Assembly (NCBI RefSeq): GCF_000347635.1
Contig: NC_020514.1
Location: forward strand, 2,542,001-2,606,000
From: Paraglaciecola psychrophila 170
GTDB lineage: Bacteria; Pseudomonadota; Gammaproteobacteria; Enterobacterales; Alteromonadaceae
DNA length: 64,000 bases
Reading direction: 5' to 3'
In this document: positions 47,466 to 56,623 of the stretch, piece after piece
How the letters are laid out: the number at the start of each line of letters is the position of its first letter
Position numbering within the stretch: position 1 is the first letter of the stretch
Notes under the pieces: generated by a model
Told to the model about the DNA's origin: nothing
Databases searched by the model: none
Seen by the model: only the letters and a program-made list of their open reading frames with translations
Program-made: the position numbers and the translations under genes

Positions 47466-48107
47466 ATGAATATTCGCATATGTACTATATTAATCACTTT
47501 GTTTCTGGTTGGCTGTTCAACATTTCCTGACAAGCTTCAGCTTGATGATACTACCCAATTAATCTCTTATGAGGATGCCGCTTCAAAGGCCGAAGAAGTT
47601 AAAAACAAGACGTTGCGATGGGGAGGGGCTATCGCAAAAGTCGAAAACAAGCCTGATTATACTGTTTTTGAAATGGTTTATTATCCATTAAACGGTTATG
47701 GTCGTCCGGTTTCAGGTGAGGAGAGCATGGGACGTTTTCGTGTTCGGGTAAATGGCTTTATGGATCCTATGGTTTATCAAGTGGGACGTTTGATGACATT
47801 TACTGCACAGTTAAATGGTTTAGAAAAAGGTTTAGTTGGTGAGCATGACTACGTATTTCCAACAGCATCTGTTAATTCTTATTATTTATGGAAAAACGTG
47901 CAACGTATTGATGTTAGCGGGGTGCAATTATGGCCATATCGCTATTGGAACTCAGGGTACCAAAATTGGAACTACCCGCGACACTACCGTAGAAATGTAA
48001 TTATTCGTAGTTCGGGTGGAAATAACAATCATAAAATTAAGTCATCTCGCCCAAGCGGTGCGACGAGTTATCCTAAACCTGTCAATATAAAAAGAATTGA
48101 AAGATAG
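47466..48107 (+). CDS. Slp/YeaY family outer-membrane lipoprotein
   Basis: A 213-residue lipoprotein: signal peptide MNIRICTILITLFLVGC with lipobox VGCS (Ser at +2, outer membrane). The Slp domain is then recognised by RWGGAIAKVENKPDYTVFEMVYYPLNGYGRP, MGRFRVRVNGFMDPMVYQVGRLMTFTAQLNG and the tail YLWKNVQRIDVSGVQLWPYRYW. Slp proteins respond to starvation or stationary phase; the molecular role is unknown. The C-terminal extension rich in Asn/Arg is unusual. GAGGAAAA precedes the 47466 ATG. A terminator follows. Confidence 0.88.
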   Translation: MNIRICTILITLFLVGCSTFPDKLQLDDTTQLISYEDAASKAEEVKNKTLRWGGAIAKVENKPDYTVFEMVYYPLNGYGRPVSGEESMGRFRVRVNGFMDPMVYQVGRLMTFTAQLNGLEKGLVGEHDYVFPTASVNSYYLWKNVQRIDVSGVQLWPYRYWNSGYQNWNYPRHYRRNVIIRSSGGNNNHKIKSSRPSGATSYPKPVNIKRIER

Positions 48108-48145
48108 CGGTAACCACATGCCAAGCCGGCAATTTATCGCTGAAT

Positions 48146-48171
48146 AAGCGGCAAAATATTGCCGCTTTTTT
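48146..48171 (+). terminator. Intrinsic terminator after the Slp gene
   Basis: A 9-bp perfect stem AAGCGGCAA / TTGCCGCTT with a 4-base loop (48146-48167), extending into a T run (TTTTTT). Confidence 0.88.
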
Positions 48172-48206
48172 GTGTTTAAAATTTGTAGTTTAAAAAAGGA
48201 AGATTT

Positions 48207-49046
48207 GTGCAACAAGACCTTGAATTCCCTCTTGCAAATATTACCCTTCGTGGTGTCGGTTATGGTGATCATAGCAAACCTATGATTTTGGCATTGCATG
48301 GTTGGTTAGACAATGCTTTAAGTTTTCAGCCTATTGCTGAGTACCTAAGCGATTATTATATTTTGGCATTAGACATTACTGGTCATGGGTTGTCTTCGCA
48401 TCGTAGTAACGGTGCTCATTATCATCTTATTGATTTTGCCTACGATTTACATGAGTTGATAGAGTCCCAAGGTTGGCAGTCTTTTATATTAATGGGGCAC
48501 TCAATGGGCGGCATTATTTCAACTATTTATACCAGTTGTTTTCCTGAACATGTCAGCAAACTTATTTCAATTGAGTCTTTTGGGCCTATGACCAAGGATA
48601 CTCAAAATAGTCCATCCCAACTCAGGGACTCAATTCTAAGCAGGCTAAAAACCCAGCAAAGTGAAGCAAAACATCCCAGTAGTATTGAGCGAACGGTGGA
48701 AGCCAGAGCAAAGGTCGGGGATATCACATTAGGGTCAGCTAGATTATTGATATCGCGTAATATCCGTGTGGAAAATGATAAGTTATTTTTTACTACAGAT
48801 AGACGTCTACGCACCTTTTCATCTCTTAGAATGACAGAACCCCAAGCTGAAGCTTTTGTGCGTAATATTAAATGTCCCACGTTAGTGATAACAGGTTCAC
48901 AAGGTTACGAGTCGATGCGCACCATCGTTCAAAATAGGTTGGAGTGGGTTGAAGACTTAACAGTAGCCGAATGTGAAGGGCATCATCACTTACATATGGA
49001 CAATCCTCAGTCCGTAGCAGAAAAAATTGTAGAATTTTTAAGCTGA
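48207..49046 (+). CDS. Alpha/beta hydrolase (esterase-like)
   Basis: A 279-residue cytoplasmic alpha/beta hydrolase. It has the oxyanion region ALHGWLDNALSFQPIAEYL, the DITGHGLSSHRS strand, the nucleophile elbow GHSMGG (Ser), and a late catalytic His in ECEGHHHLHMDNPQSVAE. The cap region (about 130-200) is helical. It resembles the serum hydrolase-like/YbfF esterase group, with substrate unknown. GTG start preceded by AAAAAAGGAAG. It follows a terminator, so it has its own promoter. Confidence 0.85.
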   Translation: MQQDLEFPLANITLRGVGYGDHSKPMILALHGWLDNALSFQPIAEYLSDYYILALDITGHGLSSHRSNGAHYHLIDFAYDLHELIESQGWQSFILMGHSMGGIISTIYTSCFPEHVSKLISIESFGPMTKDTQNSPSQLRDSILSRLKTQQSEAKHPSSIERTVEARAKVGDITLGSARLLISRNIRVENDKLFFTTDRRLRTFSSLRMTEPQAEAFVRNIKCPTLVITGSQGYESMRTIVQNRLEWVEDLTVAECEGHHHLHMDNPQSVAEKIVEFLS

Positions 49047-49207
49047 AATGGAACTGGTCTAAGTTGTAAATCATTTGTTGATTTATCTTTGCTAAAGCTT
49101 TAGGTAGAATCAAAGGACATTTTCATATTCTATTACAATAATAATAATATGTTGATTTTTGCGACTTCATCAAAGTATTAGCTTAAAACCAACGGCCTGG
49201 AGGCACA

Positions 49208-50863
49208 ATGGAAAAAATCTGGTTGAATAATTATGACCCTAGGGTTCCTGCCGATATCGATCCTGATCGTTATTCATCTATAGTAGACATTTTTGAACAA
49301 TCCATTGAAAAATATTCAGCAAATGTCAGTTACATCAATATGGGTAAAAGTATTACTTTTGCCGAGTTGGATACGCTTTCTCGTGACTTCGCAGCATATT
49401 TACAAAATTCTGGGTTAAAAAAGGGTGATGCGGTGGCAATTATGATGCCTAACCTCATTCAATACCCCGTGGCCCTTTTTGGCATACTTCGCGCAGGTAT
49501 GACAGTGGTAAATGTGAATCCTCTATATACCCCCAGAGAGTTGCAACATCAATTAACAGACTCAAACGCAAAAGCAATTATTATTGTTGAAAATTTTGCC
49601 TGTACCTTGAGTGAAGTCATTAAAGATACCGCGCTAGATATCGTATTATTAACCTCACTTGGTGACATGTTAAATCCACTTAAAAAAGTCGTCACCAACC
49701 TGGTGATCAAACATGTCAAAAAAATGATCCCTGCTTATAATTTACCTCATGCGATAAAATTTTTAAAAGCGCTTAAGCAAGGCCATAGTCAATCTTATCA
49801 GCGCCCCGAGGTGACGGGCGAAGATTTAGCGTTTTTACAATATACAGGTGGCACTACAGGTTTGTCTAAAGGAGCCATGCTTACTCATAGAAATATAGTG
49901 GCAAATTTGGAGCAAACCTCCACTATCTTAGAAAATATAGTTGAGACGGGTAAAGAGTTAGTCGTCACGGCTTTACCTCTGTATCATATATTTGCTTTAC
50001 AAGGTAATTGCCTGACCTTTGTTAAATTTGGTTGTCCTAATTTGTTGATCACCAACCCTCGTGATATGCCGGGCTTTGTGGCTGAGATGGCCAAGTATCC
50101 TTTCACTGTTATTACTGGTGTTAATACATTATTTAATGGATTGCTTAACACCCCCGGCTTTGCTGATTTGGACTTTAGTCGATTAAAATTTGCCTTGGGT
50201 GGTGGTGCAGCAGTTCAGAGACCAGTAGCTGAACGCTGGCAAAAAACGACCGGACTTGTTTTGCTCGAAGGTTATGGATTAACAGAATGTTGCCCAACTG
50301 TGACAGTAAACCCGCCACAACTTGAAGCCTATAAAGGCTCTATTGGTATGCCAGTTCCTTCAACCGATATAAAACTAGTAGATGAAGAAGGAAACGAAGT
50401 TCCACTAGGCGAACCGGGTGAAATGCTCGTTAAGGGGCCACAGGTGATGAAAGGTTATCTTAATCGCCCTGATGCAACTGCAGAAATGATTGTTGACGGT
50501 TGGTTAGCCACGGGTGATATAGCAATATGTGATGAAGATGGTTACTTTTATATAGTCGATCGCAAAAAAGACATGATTTTAGTTTCAGGTTTTAATGTCT
50601 TTCCAAATGAGATTGAGGAAGTTGCCGCTATGCACGATGACATCGTAGAGGCGGCCGCAATCGGAGTGCCACACGAGGTTTCTGGCGAAATTGTGAAATT
50701 AGTGGTGGTGCGTAAACATGAGAACTTATCTGAAAAAGACGTGATTGAACATTGCCGTATACACTTAACCGGTTATAAAATACCGAAAAAAGTTGAGTTC
50801 ACAGACGAGCTTCCTAAAAGTAATGTTGGTAAGATACTGCGCAGAGAGTTAAGAGATAAATAG
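49208..50863 (+). CDS. fadD: Long-chain fatty acid-CoA ligase
   Basis: A 551-residue adenylate-forming ligase of FadD type, about the length of E. coli FadD (561). Phosphate loop [18 protein letters not shown] (212-229), [14 protein letters not shown] motif, the FadD-signature hinge region [14 protein letters not shown] ([19 protein letters not shown]), [23 protein letters not shown] and the catalytic lysine in [13 protein letters not shown]. It couples long-chain fatty acid uptake to activation for beta-oxidation. It is followed by a terminator. A second, more divergent ligase lies at 5091-6737. Confidence 0.93.
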   Translation: MEKIWLNNYDPRVPADIDPDRYSSIVDIFEQSIEKYSANVSYINMGKSITFAELDTLSRDFAAYLQNSGLKKGDAVAIMMPNLIQYPVALFGILRAGMTVVNVNPLYTPRELQHQLTDSNAKAIIIVENFACTLSEVIKDTALDIVLLTSLGDMLNPLKKVVTNLVIKHVKKMIPAYNLPHAIKFLKALKQGHSQSYQRPEVTGEDLAFLQYTGGTTGLSKGAMLTHRNIVANLEQTSTILENIVETGKELVVTALPLYHIFALQGNCLTFVKFGCPNLLITNPRDMPGFVAEMAKYPFTVITGVNTLFNGLLNTPGFADLDFSRLKFALGGGAAVQRPVAERWQKTTGLVLLEGYGLTECCPTVTVNPPQLEAYKGSIGMPVPSTDIKLVDEEGNEVPLGEPGEMLVKGPQVMKGYLNRPDATAEMIVDGWLATGDIAICDEDGYFYIVDRKKDMILVSGFNVFPNEIEEVAAMHDDIVEAAAIGVPHEVSGEIVKLVVVRKHENLSEKDVIEHCRIHLTGYKIPKKVEFTDELPKSNVGKILRRELRDK

Positions 50864-50887
50864 CCTAATTATTTTACACTTATGTAA

Positions 50888-50911
50888 AAGCCGGCATTAG
50901 CCGGTTTTTTT
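50888..50911 (+). terminator. Intrinsic terminator after fadD
   Basis: An 8-bp stem (AAGCCGGC / GCCGGTTT, one G-T pair) with loop ATTA and a T run. Confidence 0.85.
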
Positions 50912-50942
50912 ATGGGTCTTGTGACCACTAATTTGGAAATCC

Positions 50943-52109
50943 ATGCAATACAACTTTATAACCAGTAACCAAGAACTCGCAGATTTTTGTCATCAAGCCA
51001 GTCAAGTAGAAGCCATAGCAGTAGATACCGAGTTTGTTCGCACACGGACCTTGTATCCTCAACTGGGGCTAATTCAGATTTATGATGGCAAACAACTAGT
51101 TTTAGTCGATCCGTTAGCGATTGATGACTTTTCAAGTTTGACGGCATTGTTGACTAATCCTAATGTGGTCAAAGTTTTGCATTCTTGCTCTGAAGACTTA
51201 GAAACCTTTTGGCATGCGTTTAAAGTGATGCCTAGCCCGATTTTTGATAGCCAATTTGCTGCCAGCATTGTGGGTATGGGTCCTGCTTTGGGTTATGCCA
51301 AGTTAGTGGAAATAATGCTTGAAGTGACAGTTGATAAGGGCGAGTCACGAACTGATTGGTTAGCTCGACCTTTACGTATTGAGCAATGTGACTATGCGGC
51401 TAAAGATGTGTTGTATTTATTTCAGCTTTACCCGGAGCTGAAAGCTCGTGTAATAGAACAAGATAAACTATCTTGGGTGTATTCAGAAATTGCGCATCTA
51501 TCAGTAAAAAAACAAACGCTCTTACCTTTAGACTCAGTGTATTTAACCATTAAAAATAATTGGAAACTATCAAGTAAAGCAGTGATGATTTTAAAAAAAT
51601 TGGCTGCTTGGCGCACATCTACTGCAAGACTGTGTGATATGGCGCTAAACTTCGTAGTGCGAGAAGAAAATTTACTTTCTATTGCCATGCTGCAACCTAC
51701 TAGTAAAAATGAATTACGCTCAATTCCAGGAGTGAACCCTCACGAAGTACGGATCCACGGTGATGCACTGTTATCCATTGTGGCCGATTGCCAAAACGTA
51801 AGTGAAAATGCTTACCCGCCAAAGGTAAAACGACTAAATGATATCGAAAATTATAAAAACACTGCCGCTAGCGTTAAAAAATTATGTTTAGAGATTGCTG
51901 AAAAACATGCTATTCCGCCTGAATTAGTCGGTTCCAAAAAACAAATTAATCAATTACTTAAATGGTGCTGGTTTAATCAGGATGAAACTCGAGACATGGG
52001 TCTACAACCTGATTTGTTGAGTAATTGGAGACGAGCACTTTTTGTGCATGAACTGGTTAAAATTGAAGGATTAAATTTATCGAGTGAACTGCTTAAGGAA
52101 ATTTCATAA
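50943..52109 (+). CDS. rnd: Ribonuclease D
   Basis: A 388-residue DEDDy exonuclease: ExoI AVDTEFVRTRTLYPQ, ExoII in VKVLHSCSEDLETFW, ExoIII with Tyr in EQCDYAAKDVLYLFQLY. HRDC domains follow (KLAAWRTSTARLCDMALNFVVREENL). It trims 3' ends of tRNA precursors and other small RNAs. Its last base overlaps the ycgL start, so rnd-ycgL-lytic transglycosylase form a tight operon. Confidence 0.95.
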   Translation: MQYNFITSNQELADFCHQASQVEAIAVDTEFVRTRTLYPQLGLIQIYDGKQLVLVDPLAIDDFSSLTALLTNPNVVKVLHSCSEDLETFWHAFKVMPSPIFDSQFAASIVGMGPALGYAKLVEIMLEVTVDKGESRTDWLARPLRIEQCDYAAKDVLYLFQLYPELKARVIEQDKLSWVYSEIAHLSVKKQTLLPLDSVYLTIKNNWKLSSKAVMILKKLAAWRTSTARLCDMALNFVVREENLLSIAMLQPTSKNELRSIPGVNPHEVRIHGDALLSIVADCQNVSENAYPPKVKRLNDIENYKNTAASVKKLCLEIAEKHAIPPELVGSKKQINQLLKWCWFNQDETRDMGLQPDLLSNWRRALFVHELVKIEGLNLSSELLKEIS

Positions 52110-52384
52110 TGTTATGTGCGGTATATAAAAGCAGTAAAAAACAAGAAACTTATTTATATGTGCCTGGCAGGGACGACTTTTCTAAGGTGCCTGAAGCATT
52201 ATTAAAAACATTTGGTACACCTGTTTTCTTAATGATAATGCCACTTAAAAAAGACCGTGAACTGGCCAGAGTAGATATTCATAAGTTGCGAACTGAGCTT
52301 AAAATAAAGGGGTTTTATTTGCAGCTGCCCCCACCAACTGAAAATTTATTGAAAATTCACCTTCAACAACAGAACGTCGACTAA
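52109..52384 (+). CDS. ycgL: YcgL domain protein
   Basis: A 91-residue protein matching the YcgL family by its start (LCAVYKSSKKQETYLYVPGRDDFSKVPEALLKTFG), the MIMPLKKDRELARVD middle and the QLPPPTENLL end. Found beside rnd in many gammaproteobacteria, as here (ATG overlaps the rnd stop by one base). Function unknown; cytoplasmic. Confidence 0.93.
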   Translation: MLCAVYKSSKKQETYLYVPGRDDFSKVPEALLKTFGTPVFLMIMPLKKDRELARVDIHKLRTELKIKGFYLQLPPPTENLLKIHLQQQNVD

Positions 52385-53364
52385 TGGCTATGAAATTTAA
52401 CTATATATTGTTGTCTATGTTGTTACTTTTAGTCAGCCAATTTTTAAGTGCCAAACCTTCCTTTGAGCAGTACTTGGTTGACTTAAAGTTACAAGCCATT
52501 GAACAAGGTTACACCTCTGAGTTTGTTGACCAAGTGTTTGAAGGGGTTAGCTACCGTAAGAAAACAGTCACAGCTGACAAAAATCAACCTGAAAGAAAAT
52601 TAACTTTAGATAAATATTTGGCCACACGAGTACCAGATTGGAAAGTTAAAAAAGCTGTCGATTTAATGGCGCAACACCAAGTATTATTAGACCAAGTCGA
52701 GCAACAGTTTGGTGTGCAAAAGCGTTTTATCGTGGCGTTATGGGGCAACGAGAGTAACTTTGGCAATATTATGGGTAAGCACTCAGTGATTAACTCATTA
52801 GTAACCTTGGCATATGACGGCAGGCGAGAGGCCATGTTTAAAAAACAGTTATTTGCCGCCTTAAAAATTCTACAGCAAGGCCATGTTGAGCTTGGTAATT
52901 TTGTTGGCTCATGGGCTGGAGCTATGGGGCAGAGTCAATTTATGCCTACTTCGTTTTTAGACTATGCAATAGATTTTGATAACGATGGTCGCAAAGATAT
53001 ATGGAATAATAAAGCTGATGTGTTCGCCTCAATTGCTAACTTCTTAAAATCTGAGGGTTGGAGTAACCACATTACATGGGGACGCCAGGTCTCAGTACCT
53101 GATGATTTTGATTTTAGTTTGGCGGGTCTTAAATCTTCATCAAAGCGATTGTTAGCTGATTGGCATGGGTTGGGGGTTAGACGTTATGATGGCCGGAATT
53201 TGCCTAACTTACCAATCAAAGGATCGCTTATTGCCCCTGACGGTAAAACTGGGCGTATTTATCTAGTCTACGAAAATTTTCATACTCTAATGAAGTGGAA
53301 TCGTTCCAGTTACTTTGGTGTATCAGTGAGTTATTTGTCTGATCGTATTAAAAAAGGATCCTGA
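52384..53364 (+). CDS. MltB-family lytic murein transglycosylase
   Basis: A 326-residue exported protein: Sec signal (YILLSMLLLLVSQFLSAK), no lipobox, then the MltB-like domain with catalytic Glu in VALWGNESNFGNIMG. The family blocks SWAGAMGQSQFMPTSFLDYAIDFD and NDGRKDIWNNKADVFASIANFL follow. It cleaves peptidoglycan glycan strands forming 1,6-anhydromuramic acid, in the periplasm. The conserved rnd-ycgL-transglycosylase order suggests co-expression; it overlaps the ycgL stop by one base. Confidence 0.93.
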   Translation: MAMKFNYILLSMLLLLVSQFLSAKPSFEQYLVDLKLQAIEQGYTSEFVDQVFEGVSYRKKTVTADKNQPERKLTLDKYLATRVPDWKVKKAVDLMAQHQVLLDQVEQQFGVQKRFIVALWGNESNFGNIMGKHSVINSLVTLAYDGRREAMFKKQLFAALKILQQGHVELGNFVGSWAGAMGQSQFMPTSFLDYAIDFDNDGRKDIWNNKADVFASIANFLKSEGWSNHITWGRQVSVPDDFDFSLAGLKSSSKRLLADWHGLGVRRYDGRNLPNLPIKGSLIAPDGKTGRIYLVYENFHTLMKWNRSSYFGVSVSYLSDRIKKGS

Positions 53365-53368
53365 AGCG

Positions 53369-54034
53369 TTGTTTGAATATAAACATATTGATATTGATGG
53401 CAAAACCATTGACTTGCCAGTGGGTAAAGTGGTCTGTGTTGGCCGTAATTATCTGCAACACATAAAAGAATTAGATAATGATGTGCCCAGTGAGCCATTG
53501 TTGTTTATTAAACCTTCTACAGCATTATCTGCTTTAAATAGACCTGTTTTAATCCCTAAAAATTTAGGTCCTTGTCATAATGAGTTGGAAGTCGCTGTTT
53601 TGATTAATAGCAGACTCTGCCATTCCTCAATAAAAGATGCAGAGGCTGCAATCTGGGGCATAGGTTTAGGTTTAGATCTAACGTTAAGGGATGTACAAAG
53701 CGCATTAAAAAAGCAAGGCCACCCATGGGAACGTGCAAAAGCGTTTGACCACAGCTGTCCTATGTCGCAATTTGTGGTGAAGGACAAAATGGGACCTTTA
53801 TCTAGTATAGACTTCAGTTTGAATGTGAATGATGAGATAAGGCAACAAGGCAATAGCCAAGAGATGTTGTTCCCTATATTAAAACTACTAGTAAATATTT
53901 CTAATACCTTTACTCTTCTACCTGGGGACATAGTCATGACAGGCACACCAACAGGCGTGGCGGCTTTATCAGTTGATGATCAGCTAACAATCGAATTGAA
54001 TGGGCACTTTTCAATTAGGACAATTGTTGTATAA
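53369..54034 (+). CDS. Fumarylacetoacetate hydrolase family protein (YcgM-like)
   Basis: A 221-residue FAH-fold protein. VCVGRNYLQHIKELDNDVP and FIKPSTALSAL match the N-terminal active-site segments, metal ligands are expected in HNELEVAVLI (Glu) and GLDLTLRDVQSALKKQGHPWE (Asp), and TPTGVAALSVDDQL ends the domain. Members hydrolyse or decarboxylate small diketo acids such as acylpyruvates with Mg2+. TTG start, 4 bases after the transglycosylase stop, so it continues the operon. Confidence 0.88.
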   Translation: MFEYKHIDIDGKTIDLPVGKVVCVGRNYLQHIKELDNDVPSEPLLFIKPSTALSALNRPVLIPKNLGPCHNELEVAVLINSRLCHSSIKDAEAAIWGIGLGLDLTLRDVQSALKKQGHPWERAKAFDHSCPMSQFVVKDKMGPLSSIDFSLNVNDEIRQQGNSQEMLFPILKLLVNISNTFTLLPGDIVMTGTPTGVAALSVDDQLTIELNGHFSIRTIVV

Positions 54035-54037
54035 ATA

Positions 54038-54417
54038 ATGAAATTTTCTTTTGAATTTATAACAGATCCAGCGAATAAAATATTGATTTGCGAGGCTTTT
54101 GGCGAAGTTGTTGACGTTCTCGATCTTGAACATATGTTAAAAACTATTGTAAAAATCAAGTAAAAAATATAGTGCTAGATTGTACAATATTTAAAATCCT
54201 CTGCTCCAACCAAGAAATAGCTCAATTGATGATAACCACCCAAGAGAATGATTGGCTTAGTAGTCTAAAAATCGCAATGATCATCAAATCGGAACTCAAT
54301 GTGCATAATATAATCGAAGGACTCGCCGAAAACCTATCTTTGACGATTAAAAATTTCGAAACATGCAGTGATGCTATGCTTTGGTTATTGTTTGATAAAG
54401 TACGAGAGGAACGTTAA
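54038..54417 (+). pseudogene. Small STAS-like protein, split by one frameshift
   Basis: The frame from ATG 54038 (MKFSFEFITDPANKILICEAF, 41 residues) ends at 54163. A second frame from about 54157 continues KNIVLDCTIFKILCSNQEIA and ends KVREER at 54417. If the A5 run at 54151-54155 had six A, one 126-residue protein would read through the join (TIVKNQVKNIVLDC). The composition and strand-helix alternation suggest a STAS/SpoIIAA-like fold, but this is only a guess. As written, neither half is a complete domain. It sits between the FAH gene and YcgN. Confidence 0.6.
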
Positions 54418-54441
54418 TGAAAAATGAAGATAGGTACTGGC

Positions 54442-54933
54442 ATGGATAAATATTGGGAAACCACTACCCTTGAAAATATGACTGAGAAACAGTGGGAAGG
54501 CATTTGTGATGGCTGTGCAAAATGTTGTTTACACAAGTTCATTGATGATGACGCAGTCACTGAAGCGGCGCCTACAAGCCATATTCAACAGGGTGAAAAA
54601 ATTCACTACACTAATATTGCATGTGGATTACTAAACACCAAAACGTGCGCATGTTCGCGATACGCTGAGCGAACTACTTTGGTACCAGAATGTGTCAAGC
54701 TTACCAAAGACAATCTTCAAGACATCTTTTTTATGCCTCACAGTTGTAGTTATCGCAGACTTTACGAAGATAGGGGCTTACCCACTTGGCATCCATTGTT
54801 AAATAAAGGCAAAAAATCCGTAATGCATAAAGCAGGCATGTCCGTAAGGGGCAAAACTGTTGCTGACCATGACGTTGATTTAGAGCAATTTGAAGATTAT
54901 ATAGCACTGTGGCCGATGGAAGATTTGGATTAG
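54442..54933 (+). CDS. ycgN: YcgN family cysteine-cluster protein (UPF0260)
   Basis: A 163-residue protein with the conserved start WEGICDGCAKCCLHKFIDDD and later cysteines in ACGLLNTKTCACSRYAERTTLVPECVKLT and MPHSCSYRRLY, a zinc- or iron-sulfur-cluster-like pattern. The end (LPTWHPLLNKGKKSVMHKAGMSVRGK) matches the E. coli YcgN family. Function unknown. The start at 54442 (MDKYWE) fits the family better than 54424 and has AGATAGGTACT upstream. It carries an insertion between the cysteine groups (TEAAPTSHIQQGEKIHYTN) relative to E. coli. Confidence 0.88.
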   Translation: MDKYWETTTLENMTEKQWEGICDGCAKCCLHKFIDDDAVTEAAPTSHIQQGEKIHYTNIACGLLNTKTCACSRYAERTTLVPECVKLTKDNLQDIFFMPHSCSYRRLYEDRGLPTWHPLLNKGKKSVMHKAGMSVRGKTVADHDVDLEQFEDYIALWPMEDLD

Positions 54934-55087
54934 TCTTTTATTTATCAGCTATTATTCACCCAAAATAGTGTGAATATGCATTCGTTAAATCTTTGAACCG
55001 ATTGTATATGACCGAATGACATTAGCATTCGCTCATATACAATGAAGCCTAGTGCGTTGTTAAATATGAATTAACGCTTTGGGTTTA

Positions 55088-56461
55088 TTAACTGTTTTTA
55101 TCTAGATGTTCAAAATCGACTTCCTCGTCTTTTAAGCCTGCATCTGGGTCGTTGTATACATGAATATCTAATTCATTCTCACTTTTACCCACGATACAAG
55201 CCACCATACAGTCACCTGTCACATTAACGGCTGTTCGGGTCATGTCTAACAACCTGTCCACACCAATAATAAGCGCTATGCCTTCAACAGGTAAGTTAAC
55301 TTGCTGTAAAACCATGGCAAGCATAATAAGGCCAACGCCTGGCACACCTGCAGTACCAATGGAAGCAAGTGTTGCAGTGAGAATGACCATCATATAATCA
55401 CCCAAGCTTAAATCTACAGAGTAAACCTGGGCGATGAATACCGTGGCTACACCTTGCATAATAGCGGTGCCGTCCATGTTAATCGTAGAGCCAAGAGGGA
55501 TCGTAAAAGAAGCAACAGAGCGCTTAACCCCTAGCTTTTTAATCGCAGTTTCCATGGTTATCGGTAACGTTGCGCTACTGCTCGAGGTGCTAAATGCAAA
55601 TATGGCAGCATCACGCATTTTTCTAAATAAGACTATCGGGCTTAAGCCACTGAGTACTTTTAAAATAATAGGATATGAGACAAACGCGTGAACGAACAAT
55701 ACAAACACAACCAATAAAAAATATTTTAATAGGCTGGCAATAGTTTCAAAACCAATGGTAGCAAACAATTTGGCCATCAAAACAAATACACCATATGGTG
55801 CAAGATTCATTAAAATAGTGACAAGTTTCATAATCACTGTACTTAGGTCTTCAAAAACTGCGGTCAGCCTTTTACCCGTATCTCCTGTCATTGCCATCGC
55901 GATACCAAATAAGACAGCAAACACAATGATTTGTAACATGTTGCCTTCGGCCATGGCATTGATGGGGTTGGTTGGCATCATATTAATGATGACTTGACCT
56001 AAGGAAGGGGCCTCTTTTGCTACATAAGTAGATTCGGTTGTTAAGTTTAAGCCTTCACCGGGTGCCACTAATAATGCAAATGAGACGGCTAAACTGATGG
56101 CAATGGCTGTAGTGACTACATATAAAAGTATCGATTTTCCGCCTAATCGACCGAGCTTGGAAGGATCAGACAAACTTGATGTGCCACACACCAAAGAAAC
56201 AAACACCAAAGGTACAACCAACATTTTTAAGCTGGCGATAAAGATACTACCCACTATATTAAATATACCTTCGATCAAAAGTGCATACGTTGAAACATGC
56301 AAGCCGAATACATTAAAAGAAAAATCTCCGCTATCATCAAACAACCATTGTAATAAAGCTCCGATAATTATTCCGGTTATCATGCCGATAAAGATCCGAG
56401 CGGTGAGTCCGAGTTTTTGTGAATCGGGTTTTTGTGATGACACGTTTGTAGATGTGGTCAT
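55088..56461 (-). CDS. Dicarboxylate/amino acid:cation symporter (SDF family)
   Basis: A 457-residue membrane protein with eight transmembrane segments expected for the DctA/GltP family. The serine-rich re-entrant loop is AFSTSSSSATLPITME, the substrate-binding motif GSTINMDGTAIMQG, and the second re-entrant loop GTAGVPGVGLIM is followed by DRLLDMTRTAVNVTGD. It couples uptake of C4-dicarboxylates or glutamate/aspartate to Na+ or H+ entry. The C-terminal tail is acidic (DEEVDFEHLDKNS). It is monocistronic; which substrate is carried cannot be read. Confidence 0.92.
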   Translation of the reverse strand: MTTSTNVSSQKPDSQKLGLTARIFIGMITGIIIGALLQWLFDDSGDFSFNVFGLHVSTYALLIEGIFNIVGSIFIASLKMLVVPLVFVSLVCGTSSLSDPSKLGRLGGKSILLYVVTTAIAISLAVSFALLVAPGEGLNLTTESTYVAKEAPSLGQVIINMMPTNPINAMAEGNMLQIIVFAVLFGIAMAMTGDTGKRLTAVFEDLSTVIMKLVTILMNLAPYGVFVLMAKLFATIGFETIASLLKYFLLVVFVLFVHAFVSYPIILKVLSGLSPIVLFRKMRDAAIFAFSTSSSSATLPITMETAIKKLGVKRSVASFTIPLGSTINMDGTAIMQGVATVFIAQVYSVDLSLGDYMMVILTATLASIGTAGVPGVGLIMLAMVLQQVNLPVEGIALIIGVDRLLDMTRTAVNVTGDCMVACIVGKSENELDIHVYNDPDAGLKDEEVDFEHLDKNS

Positions 56462-56623
56462 GGGAATCCTAAGCTTTATTATTGTTAAAAGTCGCGGGTA
56501 TTAGTGCTATTGAATTTGGTTATCTTGTATAACCTGAACCTAGGTTAGCAAGATTGTCGGTCAAGCTGAACTGTTAAAGTGAATTTGCCATCACAATATG
56601 GCTCATGTGTATAGGAAAGGATT

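Noticed and set aside
56097..56504. 135-codon frame antisense to the symporter gene
   Set aside because: Shadow of a membrane protein gene; no independent signals.
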